From: Candidatus Tectimicrobiota bacterium
Lineage (GTDB): Bacteria > UBA8248 > JACPRG01
Direction of reading: 5' to 3'
Length of the DNA stretch: 18,714 bases
NCBI GenBank assembly: GCA_016190025.1
Contig: JACPRG010000065.1
Location: forward strand, 1 to 18,714
Shown here: one piece after another, positions 5,926-14,564 of the stretch
Layout: every line of letters starts with the position of its first letter
How positions within the stretch are numbered: position 1 is the stretch's first letter
Translations under genes and position numbers: made by a program
Notes under the pieces: model-generated
Databases searched by the model: none
What the model saw: the letters and a program-made list of their open reading frames with translations, nothing else
What the model was told of the DNA's origin: nothing

Positions 5926-5951
5926 TCCTTTTGGTTGATGGAAGGGGGGCG

Positions 5952-7340
5952 ATGTGGGGCATGAGCCGCGGGATGCAGAAGTCTTCTAGGGTCATCGCGG
6001 GCCTTTGCGCGGCGTTCAGTCTGTGGGCGGGCGTTGCGGCCATCGGTGCGGCTGCCTCGGGGGTTTTCGTGACAGACGTCCGGGTGTGGTCCACGCCCCG
6101 CTTTGCGCGGATCGTGATTCACCTGGACGGCCACGCCTCCTTTGTCTACAAGCGCCTCTACTCGCCGGACCGTATTTATGTGGACATCCAGGGGGTCTCC
6201 CTTCGCGGCGCCCTCAGCCCCGGTCCGATCCGGGAAGACGGCGTCCTGAAAGGGGTGCGGGTCGGCCTGAACGCGCCTTCCATTCCTCGAATCGTTCTGG
6301 ATCTGAAGGCCGTCGAGTCCTATAAGGTCTTTTCTCTGCGGTCGCCGGAACGGATCGTGGTCGATATCGAGGCCCCGCCGGAGCCGGCCGCGAAAAGACC
6401 GGAGGCCGCCGCGCAGGCTGCAAGTCCCGCCCCAGGACGCGGGAGCGACGGCGCGCCACCCGCCGCCCTGAATCCAAAAGCCGCTTCCGCCCGGCCGCCC
6501 TCTTCCGCGAGCAGTCCATCCGAAACCGCCGTCGCACCCCGCCTCCCGACGCCGGAGACCGGCCCCCGGCCCCAGAGGGGGAAGGACAAGCCGCCGGAGG
6601 CCGCGCCAAGAGAGGCGAGCCTTGCCGAGCGCTTCCGGCGGGGATTCGGGAAGATCGTTCTGGACCCGGGTCACGGGGGAAAGGACCCAGGCGCCGTCGG
6701 CGCCGGGGGCGTGTATGAGAAGGACCTTGTCCTGGACATCGCCCTGAAGCTGGCGCACACTCTTCGCCGCGACCTCAGGGCCGAAGTTCTTTTGACGCGG
6801 ACGCGGGACGTCTTTCTTCCCTTGGAGGAGCGCACGGCGTTCGCCAACACCCACCAGGCCGACCTGTTCATCTCCATCCACGTCAATTCCGCCCCCAGCG
6901 GCAGCCTGCACGGCATTGAGACCTATCTTTTGAGCGAAGCCACGGACGAGCGGGCCTTGAAGGTGGCCGCGCGGGAAAACGGCGTTCGGGTGGAAGAGCT
7001 GAACGACCTGCAGATCATCCTGAACGACCTGAGTAGGCGCGGCCAGATCAACCGTTCCGTCCCCTTGGCGGAGGCCGTCCAGGAGGGGATGATCGCGCAC
7101 CTCACCCGCCGCTATTCCCGCGTCCGGGACCTGGGGGTCAAGCAGGCGCCTTTTTACGTCCTGCTGGGGGCCCGGATGCCGAGCATCCTGGTGGAGGTGG
7201 GCTTTTTGAGCAATCGCCTGGGGCAGCGGCGGCTCACCTCTGCCAGGTACCGCCAGGCGCTGGCCTTCTCCATCTCCCGCGGCGTCCAGAAGTTTATCGA
7301 AGGCACGCAGATCGCCAAACGGGTCGACGGAACCCAGTGA
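5952..7340 (+). CDS. N-acetylmuramoyl-L-alanine amidase (AMIN + Amidase_3, AmiC-like)
   Basis: A 462-residue periplasmic zinc amidase that cleaves the bond between N-acetylmuramic acid and L-alanine in peptidoglycan, typically at septa during cell separation. Residues 8-36 form a signal peptide, about 39-140 the AMIN septal-targeting domain, about 141-230 a Pro/Ala-rich linker, and about 233-450 the Amidase_3 catalytic domain. Zinc ligands are visible: His241 (DPGHGG), Glu256 (VYEKD) and His310 (ISIHVNS). Glu415 in LVEVGFLSN is the catalytic glutamate. I chose the ATG at 5952, just after AAGGGGGG and 20 nt past the predicted transcription start; the ATG at 5961 is a close alternative. The stop codon overlaps the start of der (GTGA), so translation is probably coupled. 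Confidence 0.92.
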   Translation: MWGMSRGMQKSSRVIAGLCAAFSLWAGVAAIGAAASGVFVTDVRVWSTPRFARIVIHLDGHASFVYKRLYSPDRIYVDIQGVSLRGALSPGPIREDGVLKGVRVGLNAPSIPRIVLDLKAVESYKVFSLRSPERIVVDIEAPPEPAAKRPEAAAQAASPAPGRGSDGAPPAALNPKAASARPPSSASSPSETAVAPRLPTPETGPRPQRGKDKPPEAAPREASLAERFRRGFGKIVLDPGHGGKDPGAVGAGGVYEKDLVLDIALKLAHTLRRDLRAEVLLTRTRDVFLPLEERTAFANTHQADLFISIHVNSAPSGSLHGIETYLLSEATDERALKVAARENGVRVEELNDLQIILNDLSRRGQINRSVPLAEAVQEGMIAHLTRRYSRVRDLGVKQAPFYVLLGARMPSILVEVGFLSNRLGQRRLTSARYRQALAFSISRGVQKFIEGTQIAKRVDGTQ

Positions 7341-8698
7341 TTCCCCTGGTTGCCATCGTCGGCCGGCCCAACGTGGGAAAGTCCACCCTGTTCAACCGGA
7401 TTGTGGGCCGGCGGGCGGCCATCGTGGAGCCGACGCCGGGCGTCACCCGCGACCGCCACTTCGCGGAGGCCTCCTGGAGGGGGCGCCACTTCACCCTCGT
7501 GGATACGGGGGGCATCGGAAGACCCGCTGAGGGCGACCCTTTCAGCGAGGCCATCCGGCGCCAGACGGACCTGGCGATCGCCGCGGCGGACGTGGTCATC
7601 CTCCTTCTCGACGGGCAGGAGGGCCTGATGCCCGCGGACGAGGAGGTGCTCCGGGACCTTCGCCGCTCCGGCCTTCCGCTGGTGGCGGCTGTCAACAAGA
7701 TCGACAGCGCACGGCAAGAGAAGGAGGCGACGGAATTCTTCCGCCTGGGGGTGGAGACCCTTCACCTGATTTCGGCGGAGCACGGGCGGGGCGTCGGAGA
7801 CCTCCTGGACGCCCTCGTCGATCGCCTGCCGGAAGCCGCGGAACCGGAGGAAGCCCCGGCGAGAACGGCGGTCGCCATCGTCGGCCGGCCCAACGTGGGG
7901 AAGTCCTCCCTCGTCAACCGGTTGCTCGGGGAGGAGCGGGCCGTGGTCAGCGAGACCCCCGGCACGACCCGGGACTCCATCGACACCCCGGTTCGCGTTG
8001 GAGAGCGGGAATATCTCCTCATCGACACGGCGGGCATTCGCCGCAGGGGAAAAGTGGACACCGGCGTGGAGCACCTGAGCGTCCACTTCGCCCTGAAGGG
8101 CTTGTCCCGGGCCGACGTGGTGGTGCTTTTGATCGACGGGAAGGAGGGGGTGACGGCCCAGGACGCCCACATCGCCGGCCAGATCGTGGACGCGGGAGCC
8201 GGGTGCGTCCTGGCGGTCAACAAGTGGGACGCCGTCCCCCCCGAGCGGAAGGACGTGAAGCTGTGGACCCGGGAGCTGCGGGAGCAGATGAAGCACGTCA
8301 CCTATGCGCCGGTTCTGACCCTCTCCGCTCTCACCGGGCTCCGGGTGGATCGGCTCTTCGGCCTGGTGGACCGGGTCGCGGCGGAACGGGCCAAGCGGGT
8401 GGACACCACGGACGTGAACCGGTTCCTGGAAGAGGTCACGGAGCGGACACCCCCGCCTTCGGTGCGGGGGAGGGACATCCGGATTTATTACGCGACGCAG
8501 GCGTCGGTGAGGCCCCCCACGTTCGTCTTTTTCGTGAACCGCCCGGGGGCCATCCATTTTTCGTACCAGCGATTCCTGGCGAATCAGCTGAGAAAACGCT
8601 ATGGTTTTGAGGGGACTCCTCTGCGTCTGGTTTTCCGCCACCGGTCGGGGCGTTGGGAGGACACGAGGTCAGGGCGCGCGCCCTCCTTCAAGCGGTAA
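7337..8698 (+). CDS. der: Ribosome biogenesis GTPase Der (EngA)
   Basis: A 453-residue cytoplasmic GTPase needed for assembly of the 50S ribosomal subunit. It has the tandem G domains unique to this family. The first has GRPNVGKST (9-17), DTGG (56-59) and NKID (120-123). The second has GRPNVGKSS (183-191), DTAG (230-233) and NKWD (295-298). A KH-like RNA-binding domain spans about 350-440 and ends in a basic tail. All nucleotide-binding motifs are intact and the length is normal. The GTG start at 7337 overlaps the amidase TGA by 4 nt. No hairpin terminator is visible after the stop; the next gene has its own promoter. Confidence 0.97.
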   Translation: MIPLVAIVGRPNVGKSTLFNRIVGRRAAIVEPTPGVTRDRHFAEASWRGRHFTLVDTGGIGRPAEGDPFSEAIRRQTDLAIAAADVVILLLDGQEGLMPADEEVLRDLRRSGLPLVAAVNKIDSARQEKEATEFFRLGVETLHLISAEHGRGVGDLLDALVDRLPEAAEPEEAPARTAVAIVGRPNVGKSSLVNRLLGEERAVVSETPGTTRDSIDTPVRVGEREYLLIDTAGIRRRGKVDTGVEHLSVHFALKGLSRADVVVLLIDGKEGVTAQDAHIAGQIVDAGAGCVLAVNKWDAVPPERKDVKLWTRELREQMKHVTYAPVLTLSALTGLRVDRLFGLVDRVAAERAKRVDTTDVNRFLEEVTERTPPPSVRGRDIRIYYATQASVRPPTFVFFVNRPGAIHFSYQRFLANQLRKRYGFEGTPLRLVFRHRSGRWEDTRSGRAPSFKR

Positions 8699-8729
8699 TT
8701 GAAGTTTGGAGGCTCATCTGTTTGACACC

Positions 8730-8759
8730 TTGACAATGAGCGCGCCCCCATTGTTAAAT
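8730..8759 (+). promoter_or_regulatory. Promoter with overlapping inverted repeat, EF-G-like operon
   Basis: TTGACA (8730-8735), an 18-nt spacer and TTAAAT (8754-8759) lie 55 nt upstream of the EF-G-like start. A second TTGACA sits 8 nt earlier (8722-8727) with no matching -10. ACAATG (8733-8738) and CATTGT (8749-8754) form an inverted repeat across the spacer, overlapping both promoter boxes, which is a typical operator position. The regulator is unknown; the MerR-type gene of the same operon is one candidate. Confidence 0.5.
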
Positions 8760-8814
8760 CAAACGGTTCACTAAAATCGTTCCCCACACCATCCCCACGG
8801 AGGCTCTCCAGCGT

Positions 8815-10902
8815 ATGAAGACCTACGCCATCAACCTTCTCCGAAACGTCGGACTCATTGGCCATGGAGGCGTGGGGAAGACTTCGCTCGCGGAGGCCAT
8901 GCTCTTCGTTGCGGGAGCGACCAAGCGGCTGGGCAAGGTGGACAACGGGAGCTCGATCTTCGACTACGAGCCCGAAGAGATCGAGCGCCAGTTCAGCATC
9001 AACGCGATGATCGGGTTTTGTGAGTGGAACAAACTGAAAATCAATGTAATAGACACGCCCGGGTATTCGAACTTCACGGCTGACACCCGGGGCTGCATGA
9101 GGGTGATGGACGGCGCGGTGGTCGTGATCAGCGCCGAGGACGGCGTCCAGGTGCAAACGGAGAAGGTGTGGAAGTGGGCGGACGAGTCCGCGATCCGCCG
9201 GTTGGTTTTCATCAACGCGATGGAGAAGGAGCGGGCGGACTTCGCGGCCGCCCTGGACAGCGCGGATCAGGTGCTGGCGCCCAAGGCCGTCGCCATCCAG
9301 GTTCCGGTGGGCTCGGGCGCCGGATTCCGCGGGGTGGTGGACGTGATCCGGGAAAAGGCCTACCTATTCGCCGAGGACGGGTCCGGCAAGATGGAGCGGG
9401 CGGAGGTCCCGAAAGACCTTTCGGATGTGGTCGCCGAGGCCCGGGAAAAGCTCATGGAGGCCGCCGCCGAGGGAGAAGACAAGCTGCTCGAAAAGTACCT
9501 GGAAAGCGGGGCGCTGAGCACCGAGGAGATCCTCCAGGGCCTGGCCGCGGGCGTCCGGGAGGGCAGGGTGGTGCCGGCCCTTTGCGGCTCCGCCGCCAAG
9601 GTCATGGGGGTCCAGCCGCTCCTCGACGCCATCGCCGAACTGCTTCCCTCCCCGGTGGACCGGCCGCCCGTGACGGCCAAGACCCCCTCCAACAAGGATC
9701 CCGTGACCGTCCAGCCGGACGCGGAGGGCCCGCTGGCCGCCCTGGTCTTCAAGACGGTCTCGGACCCTTACGCGGGGAGACTCACGTTCTTCCGCCTGTT
9801 CTCCGGGAGACTGGCCTCCGATTCCTCCGTCTTCAACGGGGCCCAGGACGAGCGCGAGCGGGTGGGGCAGCTCTACCACATCCAGGGCAAGGAACAGATC
9901 CCGGTGGACGCCGTGTCGGCGGGGGACTTCGGCGCGGTCGCCAAGCTCAAAGTCACCAAGACGGGCGACACCCTGTGCGATGAGAAATCTCCCCGGGTCT
10001 TCGACCCGATCGAGTTCCCCAAGCCGGCCATCTCTTTCGCCGTGGTCCCCAAGGCCAAGGGGGACGAAGAGAAGATCAGCACGGCCATTCAGCGGCTGAT
10101 GGAAGAGGACGCGACCCTTCAGCTCTCCCGGGACCCCCAGACCAAAGAGATGATCCTCTCGGGGCTCGGCGACCTTCACCTGGAGGTCGCGATGGGAAAG
10201 ATGAGGCGGAAATTCGGGGTGGAGGTGGAAATCAAGGCGCCCCGGGTCCCCTACAAGGAGACCGTTCGCGCCTCGGCCAAGGCCCAGGGGAAGTACAAGA
10301 AGCAGACGGGAGGCCGCGGGCAGTATGGCGACGCCTGGATCGAGATCAGCCCGCTTGCGCGAGGGAAGGGGTTCGAGTTCGTCAACAACATCGTGGGGGG
10401 CGTCATCCCCAGGCAGTTCATCCCCGCCGTGGAGAAGGGGATCATCGAGACCATGGAGACCGGTCCCGTGGCGGGCTATCCCGTCACCGACGTCCAGGCC
10501 CGGCTCTACGACGGCAGCTTCCACACCGTGGATTCTTCCGAAATGGCCTTCAAGATCGCGGGGTCCATGGCCTTCAAGAAGGCCTTTCTGGAGGCCAGGC
10601 CCGTCCTGCTGGAGCCCATCATGAACATGGAGATCTCTGTCCCGAGCGATCTGGTGGGGGACGTCATCGGGGATCTCAACTCCCGCCGGGGGAAGGTCCT
10701 GGGGATGAAGCCCATGGGCGCCCACCAGGTGATTCAGGCCCAGGCACCCTTCGCCGAGGTTCTGACGTACGCCATCACCCTTCGGTCTATCACGGCGGAT
10801 CGCGGAAGCTTCACCATGGAGTTCTCCCATTACGAAGAGGTGCCGGCCCAGATGGCCGAGAAAGTGATCGCCGGGGCGACTGTGGGCGCGAAGGAAGAAT
10901 GA
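8815..10902 (+). CDS. fusA: Elongation factor G-like translational GTPase (EF-G2 type)
   Basis: A 695-residue protein with the five-domain EF-G layout. The P-loop GHGGVGKTS (16-24) is intact. Switch II reads DTPGY (80-84), with Tyr where canonical EF-G has the catalytic-site His, as in the EF-G2-like subfamily. The guanine-specificity motif is NAME (134-137) where NKxD is expected, so both Lys and Asp are replaced. Switch I reads RQFSI where most relatives have RG(I/V)(S/T)I. The G5-like CGSAAK and domains II-V follow (IMNMEISVPSDLVGDVIGDL near the C-terminus is typical). The start ATG has GGAGG 11 nt upstream. It is the first gene of an operon with a SPOR protein (4-nt gap) and a MerR regulator. 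It is probably not the main EF-G, which normally sits in the str operon. Whether it still uses GTP is open. Confidence 0.88.
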   Translation: MKTYAINLLRNVGLIGHGGVGKTSLAEAMLFVAGATKRLGKVDNGSSIFDYEPEEIERQFSINAMIGFCEWNKLKINVIDTPGYSNFTADTRGCMRVMDGAVVVISAEDGVQVQTEKVWKWADESAIRRLVFINAMEKERADFAAALDSADQVLAPKAVAIQVPVGSGAGFRGVVDVIREKAYLFAEDGSGKMERAEVPKDLSDVVAEAREKLMEAAAEGEDKLLEKYLESGALSTEEILQGLAAGVREGRVVPALCGSAAKVMGVQPLLDAIAELLPSPVDRPPVTAKTPSNKDPVTVQPDAEGPLAALVFKTVSDPYAGRLTFFRLFSGRLASDSSVFNGAQDERERVGQLYHIQGKEQIPVDAVSAGDFGAVAKLKVTKTGDTLCDEKSPRVFDPIEFPKPAISFAVVPKAKGDEEKISTAIQRLMEEDATLQLSRDPQTKEMILSGLGDLHLEVAMGKMRRKFGVEVEIKAPRVPYKETVRASAKAQGKYKKQTGGRGQYGDAWIEISPLARGKGFEFVNNIVGGVIPRQFIPAVEKGIIETMETGPVAGYPVTDVQARLYDGSFHTVDSSEMAFKIAGSMAFKKAFLEARPVLLEPIMNMEISVPSDLVGDVIGDLNSRRGKVLGMKPMGAHQVIQAQAPFAEVLTYAITLRSITADRGSFTMEFSHYEEVPAQMAEKVIAGATVGAKEE

Positions 10903-10906
10903 GGTC

Positions 10907-11839
10907 GTGAAGAGCATCAACCTGTTGCGCCCAAGGTTCCCCCTTCCCGCCACGGGATCCCTCTCGGACATCCTGGATTTCGCCCCGGCGGAGTACCCGC
11001 CGGAGGCGGCGGAAGAGCCCCGCGAGAGGCGCCCGTTCCTGGTCCGCGGAAGTGTCATCCTGGCGTTGCTGATCGGGGGGGTGGCGTTGGTGTCGGCGGG
11101 CGTGTACTACACGCTGATCCGTCCCGTGGACTTTTCCGGAAAGCCCCGCCCGGTGTCCGTGGAGCCGCCTGGGAAGGCCGCCCAAAAGCCGATGGAAGAG
11201 AGGGTGGCTTTACCTGAGACAAAGAAGCCCCCGCCCTCGCTGACGGCGCAAGGGCCGCCCCGGCCCACGTCGCCCGCGACGACCCGGCTGTGGAAGCCGC
11301 CGGAAGCGCCACTCCCGGCCGAGAGACCCTCGGCACGGGTTCCGGCGGCGGGTCCGCCCCCGACGGAAAAAAGCCAGGAGGGGAAACCGGCTTCCGCCGC
11401 TCCCGGACGGGTGGCGGCCCCCAAGGCGGCCCCGGTCCGAACGCCGCCGGAGCGGCCGAAGGCGGTGCCCGCCGAGCGCCCGTCGCCGCCCAAGGCCGAA
11501 GCGGTTCCACCGCCCGTCCAGCCGGGGAAGACGCAGGTGGCGAAGGCTCCCGCGCCCGCTCCGGCGGGGGTCCGGGCGCCTTCCCCGCCCAAGAAAGTCG
11601 CGGTCGCGCGGGCCGGCCTGTACGCCGTCCAGGTCGGGGCGTGCAGGACCGCGCGGTGCGTGCAAAACCTGAGCGGCCAGCTGAGACGCCTCGGCCTGGA
11701 GCCTTACACCCAGAAGTCCGGCAGCGGACAGCTGACCTTGGTCCGGGCAGGTTCCTATCCGACGCTGGAGGAGGCCCAGGCCGCGGCCCGGCGGCTGAAA
11801 CAGAACGGTTTCGAAGGTCCGTACCCCGTCAAGCGATAG
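10907..11839 (+). CDS. SPOR-domain inner-membrane protein
   Basis: A 310-residue bitopic membrane protein. Residues 1-45 are cytoplasmic, about 46-70 form one transmembrane helix, about 75-235 a periplasmic linker very rich in Pro, Ala and Lys, and 236-310 a C-terminal SPOR domain (LYAVQVGAC at its start, [20 protein letters not shown] near its end). SPOR domains bind denuded glycan strands at division septa, so a role in cell division or wall remodelling is likely. Cys246 and Cys251 could form a disulfide. The start is GTG at 10907, 4 nt after the EF-G-like stop, with AAGGAAG upstream. The MerR-type gene follows after 13 nt. Confidence 0.85.
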   Translation: MKSINLLRPRFPLPATGSLSDILDFAPAEYPPEAAEEPRERRPFLVRGSVILALLIGGVALVSAGVYYTLIRPVDFSGKPRPVSVEPPGKAAQKPMEERVALPETKKPPPSLTAQGPPRPTSPATTRLWKPPEAPLPAERPSARVPAAGPPPTEKSQEGKPASAAPGRVAAPKAAPVRTPPERPKAVPAERPSPPKAEAVPPPVQPGKTQVAKAPAPAPAGVRAPSPPKKVAVARAGLYAVQVGACRTARCVQNLSGQLRRLGLEPYTQKSGSGQLTLVRAGSYPTLEEAQAAARRLKQNGFEGPYPVKR

Positions 11840-11852
11840 GGGCAGGGCGCGC

Positions 11853-12275
11853 ATGAGCGAGCTGGCGGAGAAGCCCAAAATCCCGGACAAGTTGTTTTTC
11901 AAGATCGGCGAAGTGGCGGCGATCGCCAACACGAAGCCTCACGTCCTGCGGTACTGGGAGACCGAGTTCGGGATGCTCAAGCCCGTCAAGAACGCCTCGG
12001 GCCAGCGGGTCTACCGGCGGCGGGACGTTGAGATGGTGCTCGAGATCAAGCGCCTGCTCCACGAGGAGCGGTTCACCATCGCCGGGGCCAAGAAGCGGCT
12101 CGCCGGCCGCCGGGGCGCGAAGTCCCGCGTCCTGGGCGTCGAGAACAGGCCAGCGTCCTCCGCCGTGCAGGCCCCGGCCGAAGAGCCTTCCAATCTGTTG
12201 CGGGAGCTGGAAAAGGGCCTCCGGGAGATCCTGGCGGTCCTCGATGAGACGGATGAGAAGCTCAAAGGTGTCTGA
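11853..12275 (+). CDS. MerR-family transcriptional regulator
   Basis: A 140-residue regulator. Residues about 15-85 form the MerR winged helix-turn-helix ([20 protein letters not shown], then [19 protein letters not shown]). A basic segment [12 protein letters not shown] and a short charged C-terminal helix follow; there is no cysteine-containing effector domain, so it is not a metal sensor. Proteins of this short type are widespread in bacteria, and their signal is generally unknown. It is the third gene of the operon, 13 nt after the SPOR gene. The start ATG at 11853 has AGGGGCAGGG just upstream. Autoregulation of the operon promoter is possible but only inferred. Confidence 0.88.
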   Translation: MSELAEKPKIPDKLFFKIGEVAAIANTKPHVLRYWETEFGMLKPVKNASGQRVYRRRDVEMVLEIKRLLHEERFTIAGAKKRLAGRRGAKSRVLGVENRPASSAVQAPAEEPSNLLRELEKGLREILAVLDETDEKLKGV

Positions 12276-12293
12276 CGCGGCGCACGCCTCGGC

Positions 12294-12313
12294 GGCGGGG
12301 TGGCCGCCCCGCC
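12294..12313 (+). terminator. GC hairpin after the MerR gene
   Basis: GGCGGGG (12294-12300) and CCCCGCC (12307-12313) form a 7-bp stem with a 6-nt loop, 18 nt past the MerR stop codon. No T-tract follows; the -10-like TATAAT of the next gene lies 8 nt downstream. It may end the operon with help from Rho. Confidence 0.35.
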
Positions 12314-12321
12314 GGACTCGA

Positions 12322-12327
12322 TATAAT
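12322..12327 (+). promoter_or_regulatory. Perfect -10 element (TATAAT) for aconitase
   Basis: A consensus TATAAT sits between the GC hairpin of the previous operon and the aconitase gene, but no recognisable -35 lies 16-18 nt upstream. If transcription starts near 12334, the messenger has an untranslated leader of about 190 nt (12334-12525). That leader is GC-rich and I recognise no known riboswitch in it. Confidence 0.4.
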
Positions 12328-12525
12328 GAAATCTTCAGGGTCGCAAGGGGGATTCTGCGTCCGGCGGGCCGTCGGCATGGCTCGTCCGGAATCTTTCCGT
12401 GAGCGTCGGGGAGCGGGATTCACCTCCGGCGGGCGCCTGGGGTGCGCGATCGGTTGGGGGAACAGAGGCGAGCGTCCCGTCGTTCGGGTCCTGCCGCGCG
12501 AGATCCAGTGAGGAGTTCTTCAACG

Positions 12526-14460
12526 ATGAACGTCTTTCAGAAGATCATTCGGGAACATCTCCGCGAGGGAGAGATGGAGGTCGGTGAAGAGATCGGCATC
12601 GGCATCGACCAGGCGCTGATCCAGGACATCACCGGCACCGTGGTGATGCTCAATTTCGAGGCCATGGGCCTGCCCCGGATCCGGTGCCAGTTGGCGGCCG
12701 CCTACGGGGACCACAACGTCCTTCAGGTGGACAGCCGCAACACGGAAGACCACATCTACCTGGCGAGCGCGGCGAGAAAGTACGGCATCTGGTGGGGGAA
12801 GCCTTCGTGCGGCATCGGCCATCAGATCCACCAGGAGCACTTCGCCGTCCCGGGCGCCACCGCCCTGGGGGCCGATTCCCACACGCCCCATTGCGGCGGG
12901 ATGGGGATGGTCGCCATCGGGGCGGGCGGCTTGGACATCGCCGTCGCGCTGGGAGGCGGCCTCTATTACGTGAAGATGCCCCAGGTGGTCAACGTGCGCC
13001 TGACCGGGAAGCTCCGGCCCTGGTGCACCGCCAAGGACGTGATCCTGGAGCTTTTGCGGCGGCTGACGGTGCGCGGCGGCTTCGGGAAGGTCCTCGAATT
13101 CACCGGTCCGGGCCTGAAAACCCTTCACGTCCAGCAGCGATGCACCATCACGAACATGGGGACCGAGCTGGGCGCCACCACCTCCATCTTCCCCTCGGAC
13201 GGGATCACGAAGGATTACCTGCGCCGGGTCGGCCGCGCGAAGGATTGGCGGGAGATCCTGCCCGACCCCGACGCCAAGTACGATGAGCGCATCGAGCTCG
13301 ACCTGGGCAAGGTGGAGCCCCTCGTCGCCCTGCCCAGCCTGCCCGACAAGGTGGTCCCCGTCCGAGAGGCCGCCGGCACCGAGATCCACCAGGTGTTCGT
13401 CGGGAGCTGCACCAACGGCTCGTACATGGACCTGAAGGCCGTCGCCCAGATCATGAAGGGCCGCAAGGTCCATCCCCGGGTGGACTTCTTCATCCACCCC
13501 TCCAGCAAGAAGGACCTGGAGCTCCTGGCCAAGGAGGGATACCTCGCCGACCTGCTGGAGGCAGGCGTCAACGTGGCCGAGCCCACCTGCGGGGCCTGCA
13601 TCGGCATCGGACACGTCCCCGCGGCGGGCACCAACTCCCTGCGCGTCGCCAACCGGAACTTCCAGGGCCGCAGCGGGCTGAAGGAGGACCGGGTGTACCT
13701 CTCCAGCGCCGAGGTGGGGGCGGCCACCGCCATCACCGGCGTCCTCGCCGACCCCCGGGACCTGGGGATCGAGCCCCCCGGCCAAGACCTCCCCGAGCGG
13801 CTCACCCAGGACAACCCCAACCTCGTCCCGCCCGCCCCGGAAGAGGAGGCGGCCAGGCTCCAGGTGATCCGGGGGGCCAACATCCAGCCGGTCCCCTCCA
13901 AGGCGACGCTGGAAGACACGATTTCCGGGGAGGTTCTGATCAAGGTCGGCGACGACATCACCACCGACCACATCATGCCCGCCGGATCGAACATCCTCGT
14001 CTACCGCTCCAACATCCCCAAGCTGGCGGAGTTCGTCTTCCACCGGGTGGACCCGGAGTTTGCCGACCGGGCCAAGTCCAAGGGGACCGGGTTTATCGTG
14101 GGCGGTCTCAACTACGGGCAGGGGAGCTCGCGGGAGCACGCGGCCCTGGCCCCCATGTTCCTGGGGATCCGCGCGGTCATCGCCAAGTCCTTCGCCCGGA
14201 TTCACATGGCGAACCTCATCAACTGGGGCCTGCTGCCCTTGCAGTTCGTCGAGGCGGACGACTATGATCACATCGAGCCGGGAGACGTGCTCGAGCTGAG
14301 GGGCGCCGTGGCCTTCGTCAAGGCGGGGGACACCGCCGAGGTCTTCAACCGCACGAAGAACACCCAGTACCACGTGCGCCTGGTGGCCACGCCCCGGGAG
14401 CGGCGGGTCCTCATCGCGGGCGGCAGACTCTCCGAGGCCAAAGCCATGGGCGCCAAATAA
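12526..14460 (+). CDS. acn: Aconitate hydratase (aconitase), short single-chain type
   Basis: A 644-residue 4Fe-4S dehydratase that interconverts citrate and isocitrate in the TCA cycle. The cluster ligands are visible: Cys295 in VGSCTNGS, and Cys355 and Cys358 in PTCGACIG. GADSHTPHCGG (115-125) and the swivel-domain GLNYGQGSSREHA are substrate-site motifs. It is clearly shorter than AcnA or AcnB (about 860-890 residues) and matches the single-chain, roughly 650-residue type known from Aquifex and many Desulfobacterota-like genomes. The start ATG at 12526 has GAGGAG 10 nt upstream; the frame extends upstream to 12442 without a stop, but without another good binding site. A terminator and the fumarase gene follow, so two consecutive TCA-cycle activities are neighbours. 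Confidence 0.93.
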   Translation: MNVFQKIIREHLREGEMEVGEEIGIGIDQALIQDITGTVVMLNFEAMGLPRIRCQLAAAYGDHNVLQVDSRNTEDHIYLASAARKYGIWWGKPSCGIGHQIHQEHFAVPGATALGADSHTPHCGGMGMVAIGAGGLDIAVALGGGLYYVKMPQVVNVRLTGKLRPWCTAKDVILELLRRLTVRGGFGKVLEFTGPGLKTLHVQQRCTITNMGTELGATTSIFPSDGITKDYLRRVGRAKDWREILPDPDAKYDERIELDLGKVEPLVALPSLPDKVVPVREAAGTEIHQVFVGSCTNGSYMDLKAVAQIMKGRKVHPRVDFFIHPSSKKDLELLAKEGYLADLLEAGVNVAEPTCGACIGIGHVPAAGTNSLRVANRNFQGRSGLKEDRVYLSSAEVGAATAITGVLADPRDLGIEPPGQDLPERLTQDNPNLVPPAPEEEAARLQVIRGANIQPVPSKATLEDTISGEVLIKVGDDITTDHIMPAGSNILVYRSNIPKLAEFVFHRVDPEFADRAKSKGTGFIVGGLNYGQGSSREHAALAPMFLGIRAVIAKSFARIHMANLINWGLLPLQFVEADDYDHIEPGDVLELRGAVAFVKAGDTAEVFNRTKNTQYHVRLVATPRERRVLIAGGRLSEAKAMGAK

Positions 14461-14477
14461 GCGGGCAGTCCGGTTTC

Positions 14478-14515
14478 GGGGGGCCGCTCCCCTGGGGGGG
14501 CGGCCCCGTGTCTTT
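14478..14515 (+). terminator. Intrinsic terminator after aconitase
   Basis: GGGGCCGC (14480-14487) pairs with GCGGCCCC (14500-14507). The inner CCCC/GGGG can extend the stem. GTGTCTTTT follows. It starts about 20 nt past the aconitase stop codon, a good position for a Rho-independent terminator, although the T-tract is interrupted. Confidence 0.65.
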
Positions 14516-14546
14516 TGGAGGGCGTTCGGCCCTAGCGAACCCGTCG

Positions 14547-14564
14547 CGCCGGCCCCGGCCGGCG
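14547..14564. repeat. GC palindrome just upstream of the fumarase ribosome binding site
   Basis: CGCCGGCC-cc-GGCCGGCG is a perfect 18-bp inverted repeat ending 10 nt before the GGAG of fumC. It could be an operator or an RNA hairpin that affects translation; high GC makes chance palindromes common here. Confidence 0.45.

Noticed and set aside
12276..12525. Possible tRNA gene downstream of the MerR-type gene
   Set aside because: A tRNA sits downstream of similar regulators in some genomes, so I looked. GTTCGGGTCC resembles a T-arm, but no acceptor stem, anticodon arm or D-arm can be formed around it.
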